58,259 nt of DNA from positions 1 through 58,259 of the forward strand of contig JAJTFC010000065.1 in assembly GCA_021298315.1 (NCBI GenBank), read 5' to 3'. The stretch comes from Planctomycetaceae bacterium. Lineage in GTDB: Bacteria; Planctomycetota; Planctomycetia; Pirellulales; Pirellulaceae. A model generated the notes under the pieces. It ran no database searches and had not been told where the DNA came from. It worked only from the letters and a program-made list of their open reading frames with translations. The stretch's first letter is position 1; each line of letters begins with the position of its first letter. The position numbers were made by a program, and so were the translations under genes. Positions 19,473 through 29,383 of the stretch are shown one piece after another.

Positions 19473-22400
19473 ATGGACTTCCATCGAATGCGATCCTGGA
19501 CGCACAAGGTTCTATTTCTAATCGGTCTGGCACTTGGCTGCTCGAACCTCAACCCCGGTGCGTTTGGCGCTAGCGGCATGGTTCAGTACAACCGCGACAT
19601 CCGTCCGATACTCAACGACAACTGCTTTGCCTGCCACGGTCCAGACGAGAAGAAACGGGCCGCAGAGCTTCGTCTGGACATCCGCGAAGCTGCACTCAAC
19701 AAACAAGCGATTGTGCCAGGTAAGCCAGACGAGAGTTCGATCATCAAGCGCATCCTGAGCACCGATGAAAACGAGGTCATGCCTCCTCCGACCTCGCACA
19801 AGACGCTCACCCAGAGCCAAAAGGATCTTCTCAAAGCATGGGTAGCCGAAGGTGCCGAGTACCAAGGGCACTGGGCTTATATCACTCCTGTAAAACCGGA
19901 ATTGCCTCAAGTCCGTAATCCAGGTTGGGTGCGAAACCCAATCGACCGATTTGTTCTCTCAGAACTCGAACGACGCGGAGTAGAGCCATCGCCAGATGCG
20001 GATCTAAGATCCTTGATTCGACGCGTGACTCTCGATCTGACTGGATTGCCCCCAAGGCCAGAAGACGTCGAACGGATCTTGAACGACCCTTCCCCTGAGC
20101 GTTACGAAAACTATGTCGATGAACTGCTCTCCCGAGAAGAATGGGGAGAACATCGAGGTCGTTACTGGCTCGACTATGCACGTTATGCCGACACGCATGG
20201 CATCCATTTCGACAACTACCGAGAGATGTGGTCCTATCGCCAATGGGTCATCAAGGCATTCAATCGCAATATGCCTTTCGATCAATTCACGATCGAGCAA
20301 CTCGCTGGAGACCTGCTACCTGAAGCTACCCTCGACCAACGCATCGCTAGCGGCTTCAATCGATGCAATATCACCACCAACGAAGGTGGAGCGATCTCTG
20401 AGGAATACCAAGTCCTTTACACCCGCGATCGCGTCGAGACAACAAGCTTGGTTTGGTTGGGGTTAACGATGGGTTGTGCGGTGTGCCACGACCATAAGTT
20501 CGATCCCATTGCCCAACGCGAGTTCTATCAGATGGCGGCGTTCTTCAACAACACCACCCAGAACGCAATGGATGGGAACATCAAGGACACGCCACCGATT
20601 GTGCCAGTACCCCTTGAGGAAGACCGCGAGCGATTCTCGGCACTCGATGGACTTATCGCTCAGGCCAAACAAGCTCTCGAGGCCAGACGCTCTGAGGCCC
20701 GCAGCAATTTCGATGCCTTCCTGGCCGACAACGCTCAGCGCGATGCAATCCTTGCATCCGAGCTTCCAGCAAGCGATGTGCTAGATATCCATCTACCCTT
20801 GCTCGGTTCAGATCCAAAGGTGATCGAAGGGATTTTCCAAGGTATAAAGCAACCGATCGCTCTTGCCTCCGATGCAGTCTTTGCACCTGGACATCTAAGC
20901 GATTCAGCTTGGCAAGTCAAAGCCGGACTCTATCCGACGATCGAAGCCGGCGATATCGAGCGAGATCAACCCTTTACAATCTCCATGTGGGTTAAACCCG
21001 CAACCGATAACCAAGGAGGCTCGCTCCTGGCTCGTATGGACGACGGTGCCGATTTCCGAGGCTGGGACGTATGGCTCGAAAACGGGAATATCGGCACACA
21101 TATCATCAATAAATGGCCTGAAAACGCGCTGAAGGTCGTGTCCAACCAACGGCTCACCGCCAGCCGTTACCAACATGTGACTATCGCCTATGATGGCTCA
21201 TCCAAAGCTCAAGGCGTCAAGATCTTCATCGATGGCAAGCAAGCTCCCGTGAACATCGCCAGCGACAAACTGAGGGAAACCATCCGAACCAAGGTTCCTT
21301 TGCGACTCGGTAGCCGACACGCTACAGCTCCAACCAACGATGCCAAGATTCAAGACCTCCGGATGTTTCGACGCGTGCTGAACATCGAGGAACTTCAAGC
21401 CGTTGCACAACTCCCCCGTCGTCAGTACCTGATCGCAAAAGCCAACCGCAGCAACGAAGAAAACGAAGAGCTATTCCAGTGGTATCTGGCTACCCGAGAT
21501 GCCGACTACACCAAACTCACCAAGAACCAGCAGCAACTCGTCGACGAAAAAGCAGCCATTCTTCAGCGAGGAACGATCGCTCACGTGATGAACGAAAAGA
21601 ATGAGATGGCCAAGGCTTGGTTGCTGACGCGCGGTGACTACGACAAGCGAACCGATGAAGTCGCACCTCAGACTCCTGCAGTCCTGAATCCTTGGCGAGA
21701 AGAGTATCCCAAGAATCGATTGGGATTGGCCAAATGGTTGCTCGACGAAAGCAATCCGCTGATGACAAGGGTGACCGTTAATCGATTCTGGCAAGAAGTT
21801 TTCGGAAACGGAATTGTGGTCTCTGCTGGAGACTTTGGTGTCACCGGTCAATTGCCTACCCACCCTGAACTCTTAGATTACCTGGCAATCTCGTTCCGAG
21901 AAGACGATTGGAATGTCAAGAACCTTTTCCGAACGATTGTCACCAGTTCAACCTACCGACAATCGGCAAGTGTTACCAATGAAAAATTGGCCATGGATCC
22001 AGCGAACAAACTTCTAGCAAGAGGCCCACGGTTTCGAATGGACGCTGAAATGATTCGCGATAGCGCATTGTCCGCAAGCGGATTGCTAGTTCAAAAAATC
22101 GGTGGCCCTAGCGTTCGACCTTATCAGCCTCCAGGGGTTTGGGAAGCCGTCGCGATGCCCGGTAGCAACACTCGCGATTATCAAGCCGACAAGGGCGAGG
22201 GACTCTATCGCAGGAGCTTGTACACGTTCTTAAAACGCTCAGCGCCCCCTCCGAGCATGGAGGTTTTCAATGCAACAGCCCGCGAGGTTTGCACCGTACG
22301 CCGAGAGCGTACCAACACTCCGTTGCAAGCCCTCGTGACGATGAACGACGTCCAGTTTATCGAAGCTGCACGGATCCTGGCTCACAAGGGTATTGCTGCC

Positions 22401-22667
22401 AACCCCAATGGCAACGATCCAGCGGCAAGACTTCAATGGATCGCCGCAAGAGTTCTTTCACGACCCCTGCGCGGCGAAGAGTTAGGTGTTCTGCAGGCAT
22501 CACTGAACGAAGTTTCCGCGTACTATCAAGCCAACACAGAGGCGGCTAAAGAACTCTTGGCTGTCGGTGCGACGCGATCTCCCGAAGAGATCAATCCTGC
22601 TGAGCTTGCTTCGTGGTCCATGACCGTCAACATTCTGATGAATCTCGATGAGGCGATTACCAAATGA
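19473..22667 (+). CDS. Secreted PSCyt1-DUF1549-LamG-DUF1553 (PSD1) protein
   Basis: A 1064-residue planctomycete exported protein. After a signal peptide comes a cytochrome-c-like PSCyt1 domain with CFACH (C51, C54, H55) and a distal MPPP segment. The DUF1549 (PSCyt2) domain follows, with ARYADTHGIHFDNYREMWSY and a second haem-like site CAVCHDHKFDP. A concanavalin/LamG-type insert lies at about residues 440-640 (PFTISMWVKPATDNQGGSLL, VKIFIDGKQAPVNIAS), and the DUF1553 domain is C-terminal (NRFWQEVFGNGIVVSAGDFG, ERTNTPLQALVTMNDVQF). Its stop overlaps the next start by 4 bases. These proteins always accompany DUF1501 partners; a role in periplasmic carbohydrate oxidation is suspected in the field but not established. 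Confidence 0.92.
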   Translation: MDFHRMRSWTHKVLFLIGLALGCSNLNPGAFGASGMVQYNRDIRPILNDNCFACHGPDEKKRAAELRLDIREAALNKQAIVPGKPDESSIIKRILSTDENEVMPPPTSHKTLTQSQKDLLKAWVAEGAEYQGHWAYITPVKPELPQVRNPGWVRNPIDRFVLSELERRGVEPSPDADLRSLIRRVTLDLTGLPPRPEDVERILNDPSPERYENYVDELLSREEWGEHRGRYWLDYARYADTHGIHFDNYREMWSYRQWVIKAFNRNMPFDQFTIEQLAGDLLPEATLDQRIASGFNRCNITTNEGGAISEEYQVLYTRDRVETTSLVWLGLTMGCAVCHDHKFDPIAQREFYQMAAFFNNTTQNAMDGNIKDTPPIVPVPLEEDRERFSALDGLIAQAKQALEARRSEARSNFDAFLADNAQRDAILASELPASDVLDIHLPLLGSDPKVIEGIFQGIKQPIALASDAVFAPGHLSDSAWQVKAGLYPTIEAGDIERDQPFTISMWVKPATDNQGGSLLARMDDGADFRGWDVWLENGNIGTHIINKWPENALKVVSNQRLTASRYQHVTIAYDGSSKAQGVKIFIDGKQAPVNIASDKLRETIRTKVPLRLGSRHATAPTNDAKIQDLRMFRRVLNIEELQAVAQLPRRQYLIAKANRSNEENEELFQWYLATRDADYTKLTKNQQQLVDEKAAILQRGTIAHVMNEKNEMAKAWLLTRGDYDKRTDEVAPQTPAVLNPWREEYPKNRLGLAKWLLDESNPLMTRVTVNRFWQEVFGNGIVVSAGDFGVTGQLPTHPELLDYLAISFREDDWNVKNLFRTIVTSSTYRQSASVTNEKLAMDPANKLLARGPRFRMDAEMIRDSALSASGLLVQKIGGPSVRPYQPPGVWEAVAMPGSNTRDYQADKGEGLYRRSLYTFLKRSAPPPSMEVFNATAREVCTVRRERTNTPLQALVTMNDVQFIEAARILAHKGIAANPNGNDPAARLQWIAARVLSRPLRGEELGVLQASLNEVSAYYQANTEAAKELLAVGATRSPEEINPAELASWSMTVNILMNLDEAITK

Positions 22668-24154
22668 GAAACCAAATCCATCCTCTCCTTGAAGAGTATG
22701 TTCGGAATGAAACAAGGCGGCAATTTTTTCGCCAAGGTGGAAATGTTCTAGGTACCGCTGCGCTAGCTGCTTTGGGGCTGCCAGTGGTCGCAAACGCAGG
22801 ACCGAACTCAACCGACGGCACAGTTGCATCAGGAGGCTTGGGAACCCTACCTCATTTCGCCCCCAAAGCTAAACGTGTGATCTATCTACACATGGTCGGT
22901 GGACCTTCGCAGATGGACATCTACGATTACAAACCCCAGATGAACGATTGGTACGATAAAGATCTGCCCGAAACGGTTCGAAACGGCCAGCGCCTTACCA
23001 CAATGACCAGTGGACAAGCCCGTTTTCCGATCGCTCCATCGATGTACAAGTTCGCACAGCATGGCAAGAGTGGCATGTGGGTCACGGAACTCTTGCCCGA
23101 GACAGCCAAAATCGTCGATGATCTGTGTTTCGTAAGATCGATGCATACCGAAGCGATCAATCACGAACCTGCGATCACTTACATGCAGACTGGCAACATG
23201 GTGACCGGTCGACCCTGCATAGGTGCCTGGTTGTCCTATGGTTTAGGCTCAATGAACAGCAACCTTCCAACCTTCGTGGTGCTCGTAGCCAACCCAACCA
23301 ACACCGAGCAAATTCAAGCGATCTCGGCTAGGCTTTGGTCATCGGGCTGTTTGCCTGGTGAACACGGAGGGTGTTGTTTCCGATCCGTAGGGGATCCAAT
23401 CCTTTACATCAACAATCCGTCAGGTGTTCCAACCGATATTCGCCGCAAGACCCTCGATGGACTCAAATCACTCAACGAAATGAATTTCCGAGCCGTCGGC
23501 GATCCAGAGATTCACACCCGGATCCAGCAGTACGAACTGGCCTTCCGAATGCAATCGAGCGTACCAGACCTGACCAACATCGCAGACGAACCGGAAAGCA
23601 CCATGGAGCTTTACGGCCAAGAGGCAAAGAAGCCCGGATCGTTCGCCAATTCCGTCCTCCTTGCTCGCAGGATGATCGAACGGGACGTGCGGTTTGTGCA
23701 AATCTATTTGAACAATTGGGATCACCACGGCAACGTAGCCAAACGCCTGCCATCGCAGTGCAAAGATATTGACCGAGCAACGTATGGTTTGATCACCGAC
23801 CTAAAAAGCCGAGGTCTCTTAGACTCGACTTTGGTCATCTGGGGTGGCGAGTTCGGTCGAACAATCTATTCCCAAGGTGGACTGAGCAAAGACAATTACG
23901 GCCGCGATCACCATCCGCGTTGCTTCACCATGTGGATGGCAGGGGGTGGAATCAAAGGTGGAACGATTTATGGAGAAACCGACGACTTTTCCTACAACAT
24001 CGTCAAGGATCCTGTTCATATTCGAGACTTCCATGCAACTGCTCTGCACCTTCTAGGAATCGATCACGAGCGTTTCACTTTCAAGAACCAAGGGCTCGAC
24101 CTAAGGCTCACCGGGGTCGAACAGGCTCGGGTTGTCAAAGAGCTTTTGGCTTAG
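22664..24154 (+). CDS. DUF1501 secreted protein (sulfatase-like fold), first copy
   Basis: A 496-residue partner of the preceding PSD1 protein, coupled by a 4-base overlap. The N-terminus carries a Tat-like signal (TRRQFFRQGGNVLGTAALAA). DUF1501 has an alkaline-phosphatase-like fold; visible family segments are VIYLHMVGGPSQMDIYDYKP, FVRSMHTEAINHEPA, TLVIWGGEFGRT and GRDHHPRCFTMWMAGGG. The C-terminus FHATALHLLGIDHERFTFKN is also typical. A second DUF1501 gene follows at 26625, and the two are diverged paralogues. Cofactor and substrate are unknown. Confidence 0.93.
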   Translation: MRNQIHPLLEEYVRNETRRQFFRQGGNVLGTAALAALGLPVVANAGPNSTDGTVASGGLGTLPHFAPKAKRVIYLHMVGGPSQMDIYDYKPQMNDWYDKDLPETVRNGQRLTTMTSGQARFPIAPSMYKFAQHGKSGMWVTELLPETAKIVDDLCFVRSMHTEAINHEPAITYMQTGNMVTGRPCIGAWLSYGLGSMNSNLPTFVVLVANPTNTEQIQAISARLWSSGCLPGEHGGCCFRSVGDPILYINNPSGVPTDIRRKTLDGLKSLNEMNFRAVGDPEIHTRIQQYELAFRMQSSVPDLTNIADEPESTMELYGQEAKKPGSFANSVLLARRMIERDVRFVQIYLNNWDHHGNVAKRLPSQCKDIDRATYGLITDLKSRGLLDSTLVIWGGEFGRTIYSQGGLSKDNYGRDHHPRCFTMWMAGGGIKGGTIYGETDDFSYNIVKDPVHIRDFHATALHLLGIDHERFTFKNQGLDLRLTGVEQARVVKELLA

Positions 24155-24155
24155 G

Positions 24156-26621
24156 ATGACGCAAGCCATGAGGGCACTAGGCGCGCGGATCCTGGCATTT
24201 GGGTTGTCGGTTCTTTCGATATCCCACTCGATGGCTCAAGAGCCATCGCAAAAGCTTGATTTTTTCGAGAGCAAAATCCGACCTGTGTTGGTCGAACGAT
24301 GTTACGAATGCCATTCGGGTGCCGCGAGCATCTTGCAAGGGAACTTGAGCCTCGAAACTCGCCAAAGCATCCTCGATGGCGGCGATACCGGGCCGGCTGC
24401 AGTTCCAGGCAAACCCCAAGAAAGCCTATTGATTCAAGTCCTTCGAGACCAAGAGCCCAAGATGCCACCTGATGGCAAATTGCCCGAGATCATCGTCAAG
24501 GACTTTGAACGATGGATCGAAGAAGGCCTCGTGGATCCGAGAGTCGCTGACCCTCAAGAAGCAAGTGATACGAAGAAAAATTGGGTGGACCCAGCCATCG
24601 CAGAAAATCATTGGGCCTTTAAGCCAATTGGCGAATATACGATTCCTGCGAACAATGACTGGCAAATGCCAAAGGTTCTTCACCACGGATCGATCGATGC
24701 CTTTGTCCAGGCTAAGCTCAAAGCAAAAGGATGGGAAGCTGCGCCTGGGGCTGATTCTCTCGTGCTCCTCAGACGCATCACGCTCGGACTGACTGGACTA
24801 CCACCTAGCCTAGAGGAAATCGATGCCTATCTGGCAGATCCAGAGGACTTGCGAGACGAAAGGTTGATCGATCGACTGCTTGCAAGCCCGCAGTACGGGG
24901 TTCGATGGGGCAGGCATTGGTTAGACTTGGTTCGGTATGCCAACAGCAATGGTGCCGATGAGAATCACGACATGCCAAACGCTTGGAGGTACAGGGATTG
25001 GGTCGTCGATGCTCTGAATGCGGATCTGGCCTTCGACGATTTTGTCACGCATCAAATCGCAGGGGATTTACTCCCTGCTCCCCAGGACGAGGCTGCTCGC
25101 AATCGACTCATCACGGCCACGGGATTTTGGGTCTTGGGTCCTAAGATGCTCGCAGAACAAGACAAAGAGAAGATGAAGATCGATATTGTCGACGAGCAAA
25201 TCGACACCTTCTCGCGAACGATGTTAGGGATCACGCTTTCATGCGCAAGGTGCCACGATCATAAATTCGATCCCCTGATGCAGCGCGACTATTACGCCAT
25301 GGCCGGGATCTTCATGAGCACCCGAACCATGGCCGATCAAGCGTTCGTAAGCCAATGGATGGAGCGACCGTTGGTCACTCAGGCAAGAGAGGCTCAACGA
25401 GCCGAACATCAAAAGAAGATCGATCAAGCCATCGATTCAAACAAGTTGTTGATAACGAAAATCCATGAGCAGTTGCTTGCCGAGGGAAAAATTGAAAAAC
25501 TTCCCGAAGATCCCGCGGCACGTCTCAAAGATGGGCCTTACAGCGAGGACATGAAGAAACAACTCGATCAAGCCGGTAAAGAAATCGAGGAATTGCAAAA
25601 GGGAATGCCCGATTTCGATCGCGCGATGGCCGTCGAGGAGCAGAAAGCTGTCGAGTTGCCCATCCACATTCGAGGCAATCACCTCAAGCCGACCGATGAC
25701 AAGATCCCCAGAGGGATCCCCGTGGTGTTGACCAAAGCAGTGGGCCTCGAAGCCATCGAGCCCCAAGAGAGCGGACGAATGCAACTGGCTCGCTGGTTGA
25801 CGCATCCTTCGAACCCCTTGTTTGCTCGCGTGATGGTCAACCGGATTTGGATGTGGCATTTTGGTCAGCCGCTCGTCGGCTCGCCATCGAACTTTGGACT
25901 CAAAGGGGAACAACCAATCCATCAAGAGCTTTTGGATGACCTAGCCAGTCGTTGGATCCAGCACGGTTGGTCGTTGAAATGGTTGCATCGAGAAATCCTT
26001 TTGTCGGCAACCTATCGACGCTCAAGTCGCTCGGACGCTTATGCCACAGAGGATCCGGAAAATCGGCTCCTTTGGAAACACAGCCCCAAGCGGCTCGAGA
26101 TGGAACCCATACGCGATACACTACTTGCGTGTGCCGATAGGCTTGATACTCGCTTGGCACTAGGCGTGCATGGAATGGAGAGTGCCAAGCGAAGTATCTT
26201 TTTGAACATCAATCGAGCGGCCCTGAACGATACCTTTGCCATTTTTGACTATGTGGATCCCGCAAGCCACATCGAGCAGAGAGCCGTTACGAGCGTACCG
26301 AGCCAGTCGCTTTTCTTTTTGAACAACGAAATCGTCTGGAAGTCATCGGAAAAACTGGGATCTGATCTAGTTGAAATTTCGCAGGATGAATCTCAAGCGA
26401 TTGCGATTGCCTTCAAACGCTTACTCGGGCGGGAGCCATCGACCAGCGAGCTTACAAGATCCCAAACCTTCGTGGCTCAAGCGATCGAGCTTTGGGGTTC
26501 ACAGATCAAACCTGCCCAGGGAGTAGACCAGCAAACGCATCGTAAAACGCTCCAGGCCAAGGCGTTAGGCAGTCTGGTTCACAGTCTTTTTTCGCTTCGT
26601 GAATTCATTTGGGTGGAGTAG
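24156..26621 (+). CDS. Secreted PSCyt1-DUF1549-DUF1553 (PSD1) protein, second copy
   Basis: An 821-residue paralogue of the protein at 19473 without the LamG insert. I use the ATG at 24156, one base after the previous stop; the longer frame from 24132 lies inside the DUF1501 gene, and an ATG at 24168 is also possible. A signal peptide ends near SISHSMAQ. The haem site is CYECH (C49, C52, H53); a second, CARCHDHKFDPLMQRDYYAM, is in DUF1549. A coiled-coil-like charged linker (about residues 410-500, EHQKKIDQAIDSNKLL and ELQKGMPDFDRA) replaces the LamG region. The DUF1553 part has RVMVNRIWMWHFGQPLVGSP and VPSQSLFFLNNEIV. It is followed 3 bases later by its own DUF1501 partner. Confidence 0.92.
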   Translation: MTQAMRALGARILAFGLSVLSISHSMAQEPSQKLDFFESKIRPVLVERCYECHSGAASILQGNLSLETRQSILDGGDTGPAAVPGKPQESLLIQVLRDQEPKMPPDGKLPEIIVKDFERWIEEGLVDPRVADPQEASDTKKNWVDPAIAENHWAFKPIGEYTIPANNDWQMPKVLHHGSIDAFVQAKLKAKGWEAAPGADSLVLLRRITLGLTGLPPSLEEIDAYLADPEDLRDERLIDRLLASPQYGVRWGRHWLDLVRYANSNGADENHDMPNAWRYRDWVVDALNADLAFDDFVTHQIAGDLLPAPQDEAARNRLITATGFWVLGPKMLAEQDKEKMKIDIVDEQIDTFSRTMLGITLSCARCHDHKFDPLMQRDYYAMAGIFMSTRTMADQAFVSQWMERPLVTQAREAQRAEHQKKIDQAIDSNKLLITKIHEQLLAEGKIEKLPEDPAARLKDGPYSEDMKKQLDQAGKEIEELQKGMPDFDRAMAVEEQKAVELPIHIRGNHLKPTDDKIPRGIPVVLTKAVGLEAIEPQESGRMQLARWLTHPSNPLFARVMVNRIWMWHFGQPLVGSPSNFGLKGEQPIHQELLDDLASRWIQHGWSLKWLHREILLSATYRRSSRSDAYATEDPENRLLWKHSPKRLEMEPIRDTLLACADRLDTRLALGVHGMESAKRSIFLNINRAALNDTFAIFDYVDPASHIEQRAVTSVPSQSLFFLNNEIVWKSSEKLGSDLVEISQDESQAIAIAFKRLLGREPSTSELTRSQTFVAQAIELWGSQIKPAQGVDQQTHRKTLQAKALGSLVHSLFSLREFIWVE

Positions 26622-26624
26622 AAG

Positions 26625-28001
26625 ATGAGACGACGCAGTTGGCTCAAAGGGATCTCGCAGGGCCTAAGTGGACTGGCTCTTGCAGATCTGCTGACACACG
26701 ATTTGAGCTCTGTGTGCCGTGGAGCCGTCGAAGAACAAGGATCGCCAAGCGGATGCCATTTTCCACCGCGAGTCAAACGCGTGATCTTCGTGTTCATGCA
26801 CGGTGGGCCATCGCATGTGGACACCTTCGATTACAAACCTGAGCTTACGCGATTGCATGGCCAACCTCTACCGATAGCCAAACCGAGGATCCAGTTTGCT
26901 CAGACGGGGAATCTGCTCAAGAGTCCTTGGGAGTTCAAGCAGTACGGACAATCGGGGGCTTGGGTCAGCGATTTGTTTCCAAATGTCGCCAAACATGTGG
27001 ATCGATTGACTTTTATCAAGTCGTTGCATGGATCGAACGAAGCGCATGGAGGAGCATTGCTCAAGATTCATACCGGTACCGATACGTTTGTACGTCCGAG
27101 TTTGGGAGCTTGGGTCAGCTACGGACTGGGAACTCAAAACACAAATCTACCTAGTTTCATTACGATCAATCCTACGCTTGGACATGGAGGGGTAAGGAAC
27201 TTCGGTTCCGCGTTCTTGCCGCCAAATCATCAGGGCACCAGGATCGCGGTATCTGGTAAAGAGGCCAAGATTGAAAACTTGGTACCTAAGCACTCCGATC
27301 CATTGCAGCGATTACAACTGGACTATCTACGGGAAATGGAGCACCTAGGTCCCAGCGGCTCATTGGCTCAAGCACTCGATGCCAAAGAGAAGACCTACGA
27401 ACTGGCTTATCGGATGCAGAGCGAAGCGCTCGGTCGATTTCAAATCGATAGCGAGACCCAAGAGACACTCAATCTATACGGGATCGATGGTGGGCCGACC
27501 GATGGATTCGGTAGACAATGTTTGCTGGCAAGAAGATTGAGTGAAGCGGGAGTAAGATTTGTGCAGGTCTCTCATGCGTATTGGGACCAGCATGCGGAGC
27601 TTAAAGAGAAGCATGCGGAATTAGCAGGTCAAGTGGATCGACCGATTGCGGGTCTGATCGAGGACTTGCATCGCCGAGGCTTGCTCGATGAAACACTGCT
27701 GATTTGGGGAGGGGAATTTGGCCGAACCCCGACGGCGCAAGGCGACAACGGTCGAGATCACAATCCCCATGCTTTTACCTGGTGGATGTGTGGGCCGGGA
27801 ATCAAGCCCGGGTTTTCGTGGGGACAATCCGACGACTTTGGTTTTTATGCCCAGCAGGACAAGGTGCATGTCCACGATTTGCATGCGACCTTGTTGCATT
27901 TGCTAGGGATCGACCACGAGAGATTAACCTTCCGTTATGGAGGAAGGGATTTTAGGCTAACGGATATCCATGGGCGTGTGGTTAAAGAATTGTTGACCTG
28001 A
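26625..28001 (+). CDS. DUF1501 secreted protein, second copy
   Basis: A 458-residue DUF1501 protein starting at ATG 26625 with a Tat-like leader (MRRRSWLKGISQGLSGLALA). Family segments are VIFVFMHGGPSHVDTFDYKP, LTFIKSLHGSNEAHGGA, LIWGGEFGRTPTAQGDNGRD and LHATLLHLLGIDHERLTFRY. It is shorter than the first copy at 22664 and differs through the middle. Together with 24156 it repeats the PSD1-DUF1501 unit, giving a four-gene block with gaps of 4 bases or less that is almost certainly one transcript. Confidence 0.93.
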   Translation: MRRRSWLKGISQGLSGLALADLLTHDLSSVCRGAVEEQGSPSGCHFPPRVKRVIFVFMHGGPSHVDTFDYKPELTRLHGQPLPIAKPRIQFAQTGNLLKSPWEFKQYGQSGAWVSDLFPNVAKHVDRLTFIKSLHGSNEAHGGALLKIHTGTDTFVRPSLGAWVSYGLGTQNTNLPSFITINPTLGHGGVRNFGSAFLPPNHQGTRIAVSGKEAKIENLVPKHSDPLQRLQLDYLREMEHLGPSGSLAQALDAKEKTYELAYRMQSEALGRFQIDSETQETLNLYGIDGGPTDGFGRQCLLARRLSEAGVRFVQVSHAYWDQHAELKEKHAELAGQVDRPIAGLIEDLHRRGLLDETLLIWGGEFGRTPTAQGDNGRDHNPHAFTWWMCGPGIKPGFSWGQSDDFGFYAQQDKVHVHDLHATLLHLLGIDHERLTFRYGGRDFRLTDIHGRVVKELLT

Positions 28002-28003
28002 TG

Positions 28004-28012
28004 TGTTATAAT
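28004..28012 (+). promoter_or_regulatory. Extended -10 promoter candidate for the DUF1080 gene
   Basis: TGTTATAAT, an extended -10 element (TG at 28004-28005, TATAAT at 28007-28012), begins within 5 bases of the DUF1501 stop and 67 bases before the DUF1080 start. No good -35 is seen, as is usual for extended -10 promoters. Confidence 0.4.
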
Positions 28013-28078
28013 CCATGGAATCACCCACAAGGTTATTACATCGCTGATAGTTTCAAAGACAAGAGAGGCAAGTAGCAA

Positions 28079-29071
28079 ATGGATCGACGACGATTTTTGG
28101 CAGTAGGTACGGCAGCACCTGTGGTAGCAATGTCGCTCGATGTTTCGAGCTTGATAGCAGGGGAGACATTCACAAGCATCGATGCTGCCGGGGATTTGTA
28201 TCGCTTGCAAGGTGAGTATCTTGGGGTCGTTGGGACACTCGATGGGACTTGGGGAGCTCAAGTCATTGCGACCGGAGACAAGACCCTCGAGGTGCACCTT
28301 CTCAAGGGTGGTTTGCCAGGCGATGGATTCAATTCCAAAGAGCCAACACGTGTGTGCAAGGTCGATCGGGTAGAGAGTGCCTTGGCCAAGGGTAAGGAAG
28401 GTGACTACAGCGTTAGCATCGATGGCAAGACGTTGACGGTGACCGATGCGGAAGGAAAGAAGCTTGGTGAATTGACCAAGGTGATCCGAGAGAGCAAGAC
28501 GTTAGGGATGGAACCACCCAAAGGGGCGTTGGTACTCTTTGATGGAAGCAGCGCTGAGAAATTTGAAGGTGGGAAGCTGGTCGACGGGAAATACTTAGGT
28601 GTTGGTTGCAAGTCCAAGGAAGCCTTTGGGGATCATCGATTGCACTTGGAGTTTCGCACACCGTTTCAGCCGAGCGACTCTGGACAGGGGCGTGGAAACA
28701 GCGGGGTGTACATCCAAGGTCGTTACGAATTGCAGGTTCTCGATTCGTTTGGGCTGCGAGGAGAGAACAACGAGTGCGGTGGGATTTACCAAATCGCCAG
28801 CCCCAAACTCAACATGTGTTATCCGCCGCTGAGTTGGCAAACGTACGATATCGATTTCAAGTCGGCGAAGTTCGATGCACAGGGTCAGAAAACCACCAAT
28901 GCCAGGGTGACCATTAGGCACAATGGGGTCGTCATCCACGACGATTTGGAGTTTCCTCGTGGGACACCTGGTGGAGTCGGTGGCGAAGCCCCTGAGGCCG
29001 GTCCGCTGTATTTGCAAGACCACTCGAATCCAGTGATGTATCGGAATATTTGGGTATCGAAGCCCGAGTAA
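28079..29071 (+). CDS. DUF1080 (3-keto-disaccharide hydrolase-like) exported protein
   Basis: A 330-residue protein with a Tat-type leader MDRRRFLAVGTAAPVVAMSL. Residues about 45-140 form an N-terminal strand-rich region (GTWGAQVIATGDKTLEVHLL). From about 155 a DUF1080 jelly-roll domain follows: ALVLFDGSSAEKFEGG, DHRLHLEFRTPF, GNSGVYIQGRYELQVLDSFG and a C-terminal PLYLQDHSNPVMYRNIWV. DUF1080 is a concanavalin-like fold, and some members hydrolyse 3-keto-glycosides. It is downstream of the PSD1-DUF1501 block, separated by 77 bases with its own promoter candidate, and may work with it on sugar oxidation products (inferred). Confidence 0.9.
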   Translation: MDRRRFLAVGTAAPVVAMSLDVSSLIAGETFTSIDAAGDLYRLQGEYLGVVGTLDGTWGAQVIATGDKTLEVHLLKGGLPGDGFNSKEPTRVCKVDRVESALAKGKEGDYSVSIDGKTLTVTDAEGKKLGELTKVIRESKTLGMEPPKGALVLFDGSSAEKFEGGKLVDGKYLGVGCKSKEAFGDHRLHLEFRTPFQPSDSGQGRGNSGVYIQGRYELQVLDSFGLRGENNECGGIYQIASPKLNMCYPPLSWQTYDIDFKSAKFDAQGQKTTNARVTIRHNGVVIHDDLEFPRGTPGGVGGEAPEAGPLYLQDHSNPVMYRNIWVSKPE

Positions 29072-29090
29072 ATTCGGTGCTCGACGACCA

Positions 29091-29117
29091 GTGTCGATGA
29101 TTTCTCCGAAATCATCG
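29091..29117. repeat. Hairpin repeat, copy 1 of 3
   Basis: GTGT followed by a perfect hairpin with arms CGATGATTTC and GAAATCATCG and a TCC loop (29095-29117). Identical 27-base copies occur at 30531 and 34260. No T tract follows, so it is not a standard terminator. It lies 20 bases after the DUF1080 stop. Confidence 0.9.
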
Positions 29118-29216
29118 TTGCGTTGGTGGGAGACCTAGCCCAAATCAGTTACCTCAACGGTTCTGCCTTGCTTTGAGCGTCTTCGGATATTGGCTACGGG
29201 TTGAACAATGCGCCGA

Positions 29217-29295
29217 TTTTTCAACCGCTAATGAACGCTGATAAACGCTAATGCAGAGCCCAAAAAACAGCAGTCGCTGCGGGTTAAACGAAAAG
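29217..29295. repeat. Dispersed intergenic repeat (type A), copy 1
   Basis: Begins TTTTTCAACCGCT, continues as imperfect 8-10-base units on the theme of AACGCTGAT/AACGCTAAT, then AATGCAGAGCCCAAAAAAC and CAGTCGCTGCGG, ending GCTGCGGGTTAAACGAAAAG. It is closely similar to 33969-34033, and its last 20 bases recur at 34241-34260. The rest of the 29072-29383 gap shows no gene. Confidence 0.8.
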
Positions 29296-29383
29296 CATTG
29301 CATAGCGAATATTTGGGCTAAGGCGCTTCGCATCGGGGCGACGCGCCTAGAGGATGGAATCAAAGGTTCCAAAGGACTAGGTG

